This document shows, piece by piece, positions 1 through 7,246 of a DNA stretch of 64,000 nt; the stretch's first letter is position 1; every line of letters starts with the position of its first letter. The translations under genes were made by a program, and so were the position numbers. The notes below the pieces were generated by a model. It was not told where the DNA came from, ran no database searches, and worked only from the letters and a program-made list of their open reading frames with translations. The stretch lies in assembly GCA_029066845.1 (NCBI GenBank), contig JAIEFR010000004.1, positions 14,241 to 78,240 on the forward strand, written 5' to 3'. Origin of the DNA: Clostridia bacterium (lineage in GTDB: Bacteria > Bacillota > Clostridia > Christensenellales > Borkfalkiaceae).

Positions 1-1
1 T

Positions 2-520
2 ATTGGCAGTGGTGCGTTCAGCGGTTGCAGTGGACTTACTAATATAACAATACCAAACAGTGTGACAAGTATTGGTGGAAGTGCGTTCTATGGTTGTAGT
101 GGGCTGACAAGCATAACAATACCCGACAGTGTGACAAATATTGGCAGTGGTGCGTTCAGCGGTTGCAGTGGACTTACTAATATAACAATACCAAACAGTG
201 TGACAAGTATTGGTGAAAGTGCGTTCTATGGTTGTAGTGGGCTGAAGAGTATAACTATTCCTAACAGTGTGACGAGTATTGGGTGGTGTATGTTCGATGA
301 TTGTAGTGGACTGACAAGCGTAACAATACCCAACAGTGTGACGAGTATTGGTGATGGTGCGTTCGCGTATTGTAGCAAGCTGACGAGTATTACTTTTATG
401 GGTACGAAGGAGCAATGGAAAAAATTAGAAAAAGAATCGTATTGGGACGATCATACAGGCAAATATACTGTACAGTGTACGGACGGAAAACTTGATAAGA
501 ACGGAAAAGAGGTCAAGTAA
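2..520 (+). CDS. BspA-type leucine-rich repeat surface protein, C-terminal part
   Basis: The reading frame is open from base 2, so the gene enters from upstream; the ORF-track start at 62 is only an internal GTG. It encodes tandem 23-residue repeats of the LRR_5/BspA type, with the recurring core [21 protein letters not shown]. At least six copies are visible before a non-repetitive lysine-rich tail that starts near TFMGTKEQW. In this family the repeats form a curved solenoid displayed on the cell surface, often for binding host or matrix proteins. No sorting signal is seen at this C-terminus, so any anchor or signal peptide must be in the missing N-terminal part. The repeats are also nearly identical at DNA level, which favours copy-number change by recombination. 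Confidence 0.85.
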   Translation: MGSGAFSGCSGLTNITIPNSVTSIGGSAFYGCSGLTSITIPDSVTNIGSGAFSGCSGLTNITIPNSVTSIGESAFYGCSGLKSITIPNSVTSIGWCMFDDCSGLTSVTIPNSVTSIGDGAFAYCSKLTSITFMGTKEQWKKLEKESYWDDHTGKYTVQCTDGKLDKNGKEVK

Positions 521-543
521 ACAAAAAGAAAAAACAATAAAAC

Positions 544-568
544 GCCGCGGCGAATTTTTCGCCGCGGC
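544..568. terminator. Bidirectional intrinsic terminator
   Basis: An 11-bp perfect stem (GCCGCGGCGAA / TTCGCCGCGGC) with a 3-nt loop lies between two convergent genes. An A-rich stretch on its left gives the U-run for minus-strand transcripts, so it mainly ends the DUF368 gene. Confidence 0.85.
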
Positions 569-583
569 TTATTCGGTTCAAAT

Positions 584-1561
584 TTATTGCTTGTTGTTTT
601 CGTATGTTTCGGTCGGGGTTTCGGTGCTTTCCGCTTCGATTGGTTCGGGCGGGGGTGTTTCGTTCCGGCTTGCCGCCTGTAATTTTTCCGTGTGCTTAAC
701 CGCATAACCCGCAAGCAGGAAGGTTCCTATCGCGCCGGCGACGAACAGTATTACGCCCAGCGAAATCTGCAAGGGTGTAAGGTAAACCGCCGGGTTGTCG
801 CCGTACTGGTGGAAGAAGGTTATCACCACCGCGGGGATAGAGCCAATAACGAAGCCCGTAATCGCCCAGAAGGTGACGCGCCTGAATTTTTTAAGCAGCA
901 GCTGCATCAGCTTTGCAATCGTGAAGAAGCCAACCACAAGTCCCACTGCGAAGGTCGCAAGCACCAGCAGCGAGTGCCCGAAATTATCTTTAAGTGCGGA
1001 AATGGTGTTTAAAATGGGATTGTAATAGCCGAATATCAGCAGCAGCATAGAGCCGCTTATGCCCGGCACTACCAGCGCGCAGCTTGCAACCGCGCCGATC
1101 AGTAAAAGAATGAAGTAGCCGCTGACGTGCATATTTGCGGATAAATCAACGTCGCCTATCGAGGGTATAAAGCATATGCCTATAACCAGCAGGCAGGGAA
1201 TAATTATCGCTGCAATATCGCGCTTTTTAAAGCCGTTCTTGTTTGCCTTTTTATAGAGGTCGGGACAGCTGCCTGCCATAAAGCCCGCAAACAGCATTAT
1301 GGTGGGGAAGGGTGCGTATTTCAGGGCGTACTTCAAGGGGAAATACAGCGCCGCAAACGCCAGAACCGCGCCTAGGAGTATGGGCAGGAGGAATAAAACG
1401 CTCTTTTTGAAGTCCTTAAACAGGTTGCCTATGCTTTCGATAATTTTATCGTAAACGCCCAGAAGCACCGCAAGCGTTCCGCCCGACACACCCGGAATTA
1501 TCATAGCAAGCCCTATCGAGGCGCCCTTTGCCATATTTATAAAAAATTCTTTAACTTTCAA
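584..1561 (-). CDS. DUF368 membrane protein, PopT-type polyprenyl-phosphate transporter
   Basis: This 325-residue polytopic membrane protein starts with the family signature MAKGASIGLAMIIPGVSGGT and has about eight or nine hydrophobic segments. DUF368 proteins (PopT) have been shown to recycle undecaprenyl phosphate across the cytoplasmic membrane for cell-wall synthesis, alongside DedA proteins such as UptA. The tail after about residue 295 is polar and rich in Pro, Glu and Thr and is probably cytoplasmic. The start codon is TTG, supported by an AAAGGT site about 7 nt upstream. It is monocistronic with its own promoter (1619-1648) and a terminator at 544-568. Family assignment is firm; transport function is taken from the family. 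Confidence 0.9.
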   Translation of the reverse strand: MKVKEFFINMAKGASIGLAMIIPGVSGGTLAVLLGVYDKIIESIGNLFKDFKKSVLFLLPILLGAVLAFAALYFPLKYALKYAPFPTIMLFAGFMAGSCPDLYKKANKNGFKKRDIAAIIIPCLLVIGICFIPSIGDVDLSANMHVSGYFILLLIGAVASCALVVPGISGSMLLLIFGYYNPILNTISALKDNFGHSLLVLATFAVGLVVGFFTIAKLMQLLLKKFRRVTFWAITGFVIGSIPAVVITFFHQYGDNPAVYLTPLQISLGVILFVAGAIGTFLLAGYAVKHTEKLQAASRNETPPPEPIEAESTETPTETYENNKQ

Positions 1562-1618
1562 AATGATACCTTTCGACCACTATTATATTGTGCGGACGGC
1601 GGAATTATTATATGGGTT

Positions 1619-1648
1619 ATTATACTCTTTGTAGGCGCGAATAGTCAA
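1619..1648 (-). promoter_or_regulatory. Sigma-A promoter of the DUF368 gene
   Basis: On the minus strand TTGACT (1643-1648) and TATAAT (1619-1624) are separated by 18 bp. It is divergent from the promoter at 1660-1688, and the two -35 boxes are only 11 bp apart. Confidence 0.7.
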
Positions 1649-1659
1649 GGCAAATACGC

Positions 1660-1688
1660 TTGACAAAATCAGAAATATAAAATACAAT
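1660..1688 (+). promoter_or_regulatory. Sigma-A promoter of the signalling operon
   Basis: TTGACA (1660-1665) and TACAAT (1683-1688) with a 17-bp spacer, followed by GGAGG at 1717-1721, 6 nt before the GTG start of the HD-GYP gene. Confidence 0.75.
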
Positions 1689-1727
1689 AATATAAGAATA
1701 TTAGGAAGAAAACGGCGGAGGTGCATT

Positions 1728-3260
1728 GTGGATAAAGAAAACGCGCTTAAACGTGTATTGATTGTTGACGACGTGGAGCTGAACAGATTCATTTTAAAGG
1801 GTATTCTGTGCGCAGACTTCGACGTTGTGGAAGCGGACAGCGGCAGGGCTGCGCTCGATATTCTCAGGAAGGATGACAGCGAGATTGCTATCGTTCTTCT
1901 GGATATAGTTATGCCCGATATGGACGGTTTCCAGGTGTTGGAGGCAATGAAAAAGCAGGGATACCTCAACTATCTTCCCGTAATTATCATTTCCACCGAA
2001 TCCACCGCGCACTACGTTGACAAGGCGTACGATCTGGGAGCGACCGACTTCATCAACAAGCCCTATAATCCCAACGTCGTTTTGCACCGCGTTTTAAATA
2101 CCATAAAGCTTTTCAACAGACAGCACACGCTTATGGAAATCGTGAACGAGCAGGTTTACGAAAAGCACCGCTACGCCGATATGATGGTCAACATCTTAAG
2201 CACCGTTATGGAAATGAAGAACGGTGAAAGCGGCTTACATATTCTGCACATCAACACCATCACGCGCATCCTCACCGAAAGCCTTTTGCAGATGACCGAT
2301 AAGTACACGTTCACCAAGAGCGATATTCAGCTTATCTGCGTTGCATCGTCGCTGCACGATATAGGCAAAATGGCTATTCCCGACGAGATTATAAACAAGC
2401 CCGGCAAGCTTACGCCCGAGGAGTTCGAGATTATGAAGACTCACTCCGCGCAGGGTGCAAAGATGATTCAGGGGCTGACCGAATACAAGGACGAGCGCCT
2501 TATCAAGTTTGCATACGACATCTGTCTGTACCACCACGAGAGATACGACGGCAAGGGCTATCCCGTCGGCTTGCAGGGAGAAGAAATTCCCATCTGGGCA
2601 CAGATAGTTTCTGTTGCCGACGTGTTCGACGCGCTAATAAGCGAAAGAGTTTACAAGCCCGCATATTCGCCCGAAAAGGCTCTCGATATGATTATCGCGG
2701 GTGAGTGCGGTATTTTTAATCCGCTCATCATTCAGTGTCTTATCGCCGATTACAAGCAGATTGTTGCGGCGCTCAGTCACGTATCTTCCGCAGAAAAGTG
2801 GGAGGAAAAGGCAAAGTACGTTGCGAACGACGTGGAAAAATATCATATTCCCACCTTCTCGAACAAGACGCAGGAGCTTACAAGCCTCAACCTTGCCAAG
2901 CTCAAATTCCTTACGGGCTGCAGCGACGGACTTATCTTCGACTATTCCTATACGGACGGCGAGATGGTTATAAGCGCAAATCCCGACCGCGGCGTTGCGG
3001 AGGACATAATTCTCGACCCGCTTGACAGAGAGCAGGCAAGCAAGTATTTCTATATGCCCGCGTACGACAAGGCTATGGAATATCTCGATACGCTCACGCC
3101 CGACAATCCCGAAGTTTCCTTCGAGTATAAGAGGGCGGACGGCGACACGCTTACCGTTTACAAAATTCAGATGCTCGGCGTATATAACGAGGACAGATCC
3201 AGCCTTTTGAACGTAATAGGAAAATTGAGTACTACGACGAGGGAGGTTAAAGCTATATGA
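1728..3260 (+). CDS. Response regulator with HD-GYP phosphodiesterase domain
   Basis: This 510-residue protein has an N-terminal receiver (residues 7-125; phospho-acceptor Asp59 in LLDIVMPDMDG; KP near 110). An HD-GYP domain follows (about 150-345) with the metal pair at His210-Asp211 (HDIGK) and the HHERYDGKGYP signature near 270-281. The C-terminal 150 residues resemble a PAS-like sensory fold, but I do not recognise it firmly. HD-GYP enzymes hydrolyse cyclic di-GMP, so phosphorylation probably tunes a phosphodiesterase. The GTG start is fixed by GGAGG 6 nt upstream. The stop overlaps the HPt gene as ATGA, so the two are translationally coupled. The metal-binding residues look intact, suggesting an active enzyme. 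Confidence 0.9.
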   Translation: MDKENALKRVLIVDDVELNRFILKGILCADFDVVEADSGRAALDILRKDDSEIAIVLLDIVMPDMDGFQVLEAMKKQGYLNYLPVIIISTESTAHYVDKAYDLGATDFINKPYNPNVVLHRVLNTIKLFNRQHTLMEIVNEQVYEKHRYADMMVNILSTVMEMKNGESGLHILHINTITRILTESLLQMTDKYTFTKSDIQLICVASSLHDIGKMAIPDEIINKPGKLTPEEFEIMKTHSAQGAKMIQGLTEYKDERLIKFAYDICLYHHERYDGKGYPVGLQGEEIPIWAQIVSVADVFDALISERVYKPAYSPEKALDMIIAGECGIFNPLIIQCLIADYKQIVAALSHVSSAEKWEEKAKYVANDVEKYHIPTFSNKTQELTSLNLAKLKFLTGCSDGLIFDYSYTDGEMVISANPDRGVAEDIILDPLDREQASKYFYMPAYDKAMEYLDTLTPDNPEVSFEYKRADGDTLTVYKIQMLGVYNEDRSSLLNVIGKLSTTTREVKAI

Positions 3261-3607
3261 CGGTAAAGGAATTTTACGACCTTACGGGCGGCGGATACGA
3301 AACGATGTTTTCAAAGTTTTCGTCCGACGCTACGATAACTGCTTTTTTGAAGATTTTCAAGCGCGACACCAGCTATGCCACGCTTTGCGATAAGATGGCG
3401 GCGGGCGACGTGGAAGGTTCGTTCCAGGCGGCGCACACCTTGAAGGGTGTTGTGCTCAACCTCAACATAGAAGGGCTTCACGACCCCGTGTGCACCATAA
3501 CCGAAGCGCTGCGCGCAAAGGATATGGACGAGGCGAAAAAGCTTTTGCCTAAGGTTAAGGAAACCTACGAAAAAGTCTGGGACGCACTTGTACAGCTGTT
3601 GCCGTAA
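3257..3607 (+). CDS. Histidine phosphotransfer (HPt) protein
   Basis: A 116-residue all-helical protein with the HPt signature AAHTLKGV; the phosphorylatable histidine is His60. Free-standing HPt proteins carry phosphoryl groups between a receiver on a hybrid kinase and a final response regulator. It overlaps the HD-GYP gene by 4 bp and lies upstream of a hybrid histidine kinase, with Spo0A further downstream. The obvious partners are the kinase's C-terminal receiver as donor and Spo0A or the HD-GYP receiver as acceptor. Start ATG overlaps the previous stop. Partner assignment is inferred from gene order only. Confidence 0.88.
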   Translation: MTVKEFYDLTGGGYETMFSKFSSDATITAFLKIFKRDTSYATLCDKMAAGDVEGSFQAAHTLKGVVLNLNIEGLHDPVCTITEALRAKDMDEAKKLLPKVKETYEKVWDALVQLLP

Positions 3608-3620
3608 GGTGTACGGCAGA

Positions 3621-3646
3621 GGGCTGGGATTTCAGCCCTTTTTTCT
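3621..3646 (+). terminator. Terminator/attenuator in front of the hybrid kinase
   Basis: A GGGCTG/CAGCCC stem with a 6-nt loop is followed by seven or eight T residues that run straight into the TTTGGAGG ribosome site of the next gene. It would reduce kinase expression relative to the two upstream genes. Confidence 0.7.
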
Positions 3647-3659
3647 TTGGAGGTAGCAT

Positions 3660-5645
3660 ATGAAAAAGAATTTAATGTCACGCCGCAGAAAGGGCGGGGA
3701 AGCTTCGTCCGACGAAGAGCTTTTCAGAATATTCACAAGCTGTATCGACGACGTTTTTATTATGCTTTCCTGCGATAATCTGGCGGTGGAGTTCGTCACC
3801 GAAAACGCGGAGCGCGTGCTCGGCGTGCCCGTCAGGGAGATAAGAAGAAATATTTCCATTCTGGGCGGCGCGAAGTATACCGACGACAAGGTTGTCGATA
3901 TGGGTACGCTTGAAAAGATACCGGTGGGCGGCTGCATTTCGCTGGTTGCCGGGCGCGAGCACAGGCGCAGCAAGGAACGCAGATTTTTCAAGGAGAACGT
4001 TTACCGCGTTGCCGCGGACAATTCCGAAAAGTTCGTAGTCGTATTTTCCGACTGCACAAAGGAATTGCAGGCAAGGCAGTCGCTCGAAGAGGCTCTTTCG
4101 ATAGCTAAGGCGGCAAACAAGTCAAAGAGCACCTTCCTTGCAAGTATGTCGCACGACATCCGTACGCCTATGAATACCATAGTCGGACTGTGCACGCTGC
4201 TCAACAGGGATATGGGCGACAAGGTCAAGCTTGCCGACCACGTAAAGCATATCGAATTGACAAGTCGTCATATGCTCACGCTTATAAACGACATTCTGGA
4301 TATGTCCAAAATAGAGTCGGGCGAAACTACTCTGAACATTGCGGAAATCAAAATTTCCGACCTCGTAAAGGAAATTGACGAAGTCATTGCACCCCAGGCA
4401 AAGGCGAAGGGGCTCAGCTACGTTGCCAAGGTAAACGCAAAGGCGGACGAGTTCCTCGGGGATAAGCTGCGCATAAAGCGCGTTATGACCAACATTTTAA
4501 ACAACGCGGTCAAGTACACGCCCGACGGCGGCAAGGTGGAATTCACCGTCCAGCAGATGGCGCGTCCTTCGCTCAAATATCTGTATTTGCAGTTCACCAT
4601 AAAGGACAACGGCATAGGAATGTCCGAAGGCTTCTTAAAGAAGATTTTCGAGCCGTTCACACGCGAGCTTGCGGCAACCGACGTTCAGGGCACCGGTCTG
4701 GGTATGCCTATCGCCAAAAACCTCGTTGACCTTATGGGCGGCACTATCGCCGTAGAGAGCGAGGTGGGTGCAGGAACGACGTTTACGCTGACCTTCAAGT
4801 TCCCTTTGAGCAAGGTGGACGATACGCAGTTCTGGCTGGAACACGGCATTTCGCGCGTACTGTTCGTCGGCGGCAACGACATAGACGGCAAGTCCATAAC
4901 CTGGGCTATGCGCAAAGCCGAGGTTGCGGTGAGCGTTGCAAAGAACGCAAAGAGCGCGCAGTCCAGCATCGAAAAGGCGCTTATGGAGGGCAAGGGCTAC
5001 AACGCGGTGCTCTGCGAATGGCGCAGTGAAAAGACCAGCCTGCAAACAATTAAAGACGTCAAGAAGGAGTTGCCCGAATACGTGCCCTTAATCGTGTTCG
5101 GCGATTGCGAGCGCGGCGAAACGCAGGTAAAGGCAATGGACGCGGGCGCAAACGGCTTCCTTTCCAAGCCCTTCCTTATGACGGCGTTCAAGGACTGCAT
5201 AATGGGCATAAAGGCGCACGGAGAGACCGAGGACGATGAACAGCTGAGCGCGCTGAGCGGCAAGAAGCTGCTTGCGGCGGAGGACAACGAGCTCAACTCT
5301 ATGGTGCTTTGCGAGCTGTTGAATATGGTGGGTGCGACCTGCGTGGTCAAGCCCGACGGCAAGCAGGCGCTGGAGGAGTTCGAAAACAGTTCCGAGGGCG
5401 AGTACGACGGTATTCTTATGGACGTGCAGATGCCCGTTATGGACGGCTACGAAGCCACTAAGGCGATAAGGATGAGCGGACACGCGCAGGCAAAGAGCAT
5501 TCCCATTATAGCGATGACGGCAAACGCCTTTGCCGAGGACGTGAATAACTCCTACGAAGCGGGTATGGACGCTTACCTTTTAAAGCCCATAGAGATGGCT
5601 AAGCTCGAAGAATTGTTTGACGGCTTCGAAAAGTCGGATAAGTAA
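3660..5645 (+). CDS. Hybrid sensor histidine kinase with two receiver domains
   Basis: A 661-residue protein with no membrane segment, so probably a cytoplasmic sensor. An N-terminal PAS-like region (about 20-130) is followed by HisKA with SHDIRTPMN (His165), then HATPase_c with N (NILNNAVKY), G1 (DNGIGM) and G2 (GTGLGMPIAK) boxes. The first receiver (about 390-520) is degenerate: the acceptor position reads CEWR, with no Asp, so it is a pseudo-receiver. The second (about 535-655) is complete, with acidic ED near the start, Asp588 in MDVQMPVMDG, MTANAF and a KP motif. The architecture calls for an HPt partner, which is the gene directly upstream. ATG is preceded by TTGGAGG at correct spacing. 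The input signal is unknown. Confidence 0.92.
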   Translation: MKKNLMSRRRKGGEASSDEELFRIFTSCIDDVFIMLSCDNLAVEFVTENAERVLGVPVREIRRNISILGGAKYTDDKVVDMGTLEKIPVGGCISLVAGREHRRSKERRFFKENVYRVAADNSEKFVVVFSDCTKELQARQSLEEALSIAKAANKSKSTFLASMSHDIRTPMNTIVGLCTLLNRDMGDKVKLADHVKHIELTSRHMLTLINDILDMSKIESGETTLNIAEIKISDLVKEIDEVIAPQAKAKGLSYVAKVNAKADEFLGDKLRIKRVMTNILNNAVKYTPDGGKVEFTVQQMARPSLKYLYLQFTIKDNGIGMSEGFLKKIFEPFTRELAATDVQGTGLGMPIAKNLVDLMGGTIAVESEVGAGTTFTLTFKFPLSKVDDTQFWLEHGISRVLFVGGNDIDGKSITWAMRKAEVAVSVAKNAKSAQSSIEKALMEGKGYNAVLCEWRSEKTSLQTIKDVKKELPEYVPLIVFGDCERGETQVKAMDAGANGFLSKPFLMTAFKDCIMGIKAHGETEDDEQLSALSGKKLLAAEDNELNSMVLCELLNMVGATCVVKPDGKQALEEFENSSEGEYDGILMDVQMPVMDGYEATKAIRMSGHAQAKSIPIIAMTANAFAEDVNNSYEAGMDAYLLKPIEMAKLEELFDGFEKSDK

Positions 5646-5674
5646 TTTATATTAAAATAGATATGGAAGTAGGG

Positions 5675-5714
5675 GCGCAATGCGGTTTTTACCGCGTTGC
5701 GCACCTTTATTTTT
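5675..5714 (+). terminator. Terminator of the kinase operon
   Basis: An 11-bp stem (GCGCAATGCGG/CCGCGTTGCGC, one G-U pair) with a 6-nt loop is followed by ACC and then TTTATTTTT. Confidence 0.75.
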
Positions 5715-5874
5715 GCGCTTATTTAACCTGTGCGCATAAAGGCGGAACTTGGCGCAAACGGTCGTGTTTTGTCGTATTTGTTCAATATTCGTTCACAATT
5801 AGCGGCGTTATTATTGAACGAAAGCCATTGTTGATATGTTCATAACTGCCATTTTTGTGTCAATAAAGCCGTAT

Positions 5875-5881
5875 TTCGACA
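5875..5881 (-). promoter_or_regulatory. Candidate Spo0A box upstream of spo0A
   Basis: TTCGACA is the exact reverse complement of the 0A core TGTCGAA. It lies 62 bp upstream of the spo0A -35 box, compatible with autoregulation as known in Bacillus. Confidence 0.5.
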
Positions 5882-5942
5882 AATATTTACATTATTGTAC
5901 AAAATAATATATAATATTTTATAAATATTTTACAAAAATATC

Positions 5943-5971
5943 TTGACCGTTGTAATTTTGTGTAGTATAAT
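5943..5971 (+). promoter_or_regulatory. Sigma-A promoter of spo0A
   Basis: TTGACC (5943-5948) and a perfect TATAAT (5966-5971), 17-bp spacer. Confidence 0.8.
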
Positions 5972-6010
5972 AACCTCACTTTCAGGAAAACAGGAGAAAA
6001 TTGTAAGCGT

Positions 6011-6775
6011 ATGCATAAAATAGTAATTTTGGAAAGTAATGAGGAATTTTTAGAGGAATTGAAAAATTGCTTCGAGGAGCAGGCGGATTTTAACATATGC
6101 GGAATAAGCAGCAGCGGCAGCGTGGGCATAGGTCTGATAAACCAGTACAAGCCCGACATCGTGCTTCTGGATACCGTTTTAAGCGGCGAGGACGGCTTCG
6201 GTGTAATGAAGTATTTAAAGGAATATCTGCCCGCGTGCTGCGTGTTCGTCGTTTCGGGCTTTTCGGACGACAAGCTTGTAAGCAAGGCGATTGCCCGCGG
6301 CGCAAAATATTATTTCGTCAAGCCCGTTTCTGCGGCTACCGTGTGCGAGAGGGTGAAGGACGTTTTAGAGGAGCGTTCCACCGAATACCTCGTTTCCAGC
6401 CAGCCCAGGGACAAGCGCAGGGTAACCTCGCTTGACGAAAAGATAAGCAATATCTTTATATCCATAGGCATACCGCCGCACATTATGGGCTATCAGTACC
6501 TGCGCGAGGGCATCAAGATGACCATCGAGGACCCGTCGATTATAAACAACGTGACCAAGAAGCTCTACCCCGACATAGGCAAAAAGTTCAACACCACCGC
6601 AAGCAAGGTGGAAAGGGCCATCCGCCACGCGATAGAGGTTGCCTGGAACAGGGGCAGGATAGACGCCATAAACTCAATTTTCGGCGTGCGCGTTTACATA
6701 GGCAGCGAAAGGCCCACTAATTCCGAATTTATAGCTCTCGTTGCCGACAAGCTTATCTTCGAGGGACTGTCATAA
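6011..6775 (+). CDS. spo0A: Sporulation master regulator Spo0A
   Basis: A 254-residue response regulator with a receiver (1-120) and the characteristic Spo0A DNA-binding domain (about 140-254). The recognition region TTASKVERAIRHAIEVAW and the ending PTNSEFIALVADKL are almost diagnostic. Spo0A~P binds TGTCGAA boxes and switches cells from growth to sporulation or other stationary-phase states. Asp54 is the phospho-acceptor and Lys103 is present. The acidic pair that binds Mg2+ reads Glu8-Ser9 instead of two acids. AGGAG at 5992-5996 is 14 nt from the ATG, unusually far; no other in-frame start fits, so translation may be weak. It sits just after a hybrid kinase/HPt operon but has its own promoter. 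Confidence 0.95.
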   Translation: MHKIVILESNEEFLEELKNCFEEQADFNICGISSSGSVGIGLINQYKPDIVLLDTVLSGEDGFGVMKYLKEYLPACCVFVVSGFSDDKLVSKAIARGAKYYFVKPVSAATVCERVKDVLEERSTEYLVSSQPRDKRRVTSLDEKISNIFISIGIPPHIMGYQYLREGIKMTIEDPSIINNVTKKLYPDIGKKFNTTASKVERAIRHAIEVAWNRGRIDAINSIFGVRVYIGSERPTNSEFIALVADKLIFEGLS

Positions 6776-6804
6776 TCTTTACAGCATTTTCCTGTATATA
6801 ATAT

Positions 6805-6811
6805 TGTCGAA
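6805..6811 (+). promoter_or_regulatory. Candidate Spo0A box before a small membrane protein gene
   Basis: A perfect TGTCGAA followed by AAAA sits 16 bp upstream of the -35 box of the next promoter and directly after spo0A, so this gene may be a direct Spo0A target. Confidence 0.5.
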
Positions 6812-6827
6812 AAATGCGGTTTTTGTA

Positions 6828-6856
6828 TTGACACGCAATATGTTTTCATATATAAT
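6828..6856 (+). promoter_or_regulatory. Consensus sigma-A promoter
   Basis: TTGACA (6828-6833) and TATAAT (6851-6856) with a 17-bp spacer: a perfect consensus. A short inverted repeat, GGTGAC-GAAC-GTCACC, lies in the 5' UTR at 6867-6882. Confidence 0.85.
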
Positions 6857-6903
6857 ATCAAACGAGGGTGACGAACGTCACCTTAAAAAAGAGGAGGTTG
6901 GAT

Positions 6904-7122
6904 ATGAAGACAGTTGCGAAGGTGTTTATCATTCTCGGTATGGTAATGGAATTCTGGCTTATTTTGCCTTTGATTTTCGGTATCATCACTCTTAACAAGA
7001 TGAAGACTGCTACCTGCAAAGCCGATATGACGACTTGGGGTGTTCTCAGCTTGCTTTTCGTTAACCTGATCGGCGGAATTCTTATTCTCTGCGTCAGCGA
7101 CGAAGAATGGGCACAGAAGTAA
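6904..7122 (+). CDS. Small two-TM membrane protein of unknown function
   Basis: 72 residues with two hydrophobic segments (about 5-27 and 43-65) joined by a short polar loop containing KMKTATCKADM. The true start is the ATG at 6904, preceded by AAGAGGAGG; the longer ORF start at 6868 lies inside the inverted repeat of the leader and has no ribosome site. I do not recognise a named function. It is monocistronic, with a perfect sigma-A promoter, a candidate 0A box and a terminator, so it is likely strongly expressed and possibly under Spo0A control. Confidence 0.75.
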   Translation: MKTVAKVFIILGMVMEFWLILPLIFGIITLNKMKTATCKADMTTWGVLSLLFVNLIGGILILCVSDEEWAQK

Positions 7123-7140
7123 TTTAAAAACAAATGAAAC

Positions 7141-7178
7141 GCTCTTCCGCGATTGTGCGGAGGAGCGCTTTTATTTTG
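7141..7178 (+). terminator. Intrinsic terminator
   Basis: GCTCTTCCGC/GCGGAGGAGC stem (one wobble pair) followed by GCTTTTATTTT. Confidence 0.8.
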
Positions 7179-7187
7179 CAAAATAAC

Positions 7188-7217
7188 TTGCCACGCGGCG
7201 GTGTAAAGTTGTATAAT
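7188..7217 (+). promoter_or_regulatory. Promoter of the malic enzyme-tilS operon
   Basis: TTGCCA (7188-7193) and TATAAT (7212-7217), 18-bp spacer; AGGAG follows before the ATG at 7247. Confidence 0.7.
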
Positions 7218-7246
7218 ACTTACGAATAAACGTCAGGAGAAATATT

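Larger units (their letters stand above)
5715..6010. other. Long non-coding leader region of spo0A
   Basis: No gene is seen. It holds two overlapping 8-bp inverted repeats (GTTCAATA 5780-5787 with TATTGAAC 5812-5819; TTCGTTCA 5788-5795 with TGAACGAA 5815-5822), a 0A box, an AT-rich tract and the spo0A promoter. The arrangement suggests dense regulatory input. Confidence 0.6.

Noticed and set aside
2-400. CRISPR-like regular repetition
   Set aside because: The period is 69 bp in frame with a leucine-rich-repeat protein; there are no unique spacers.
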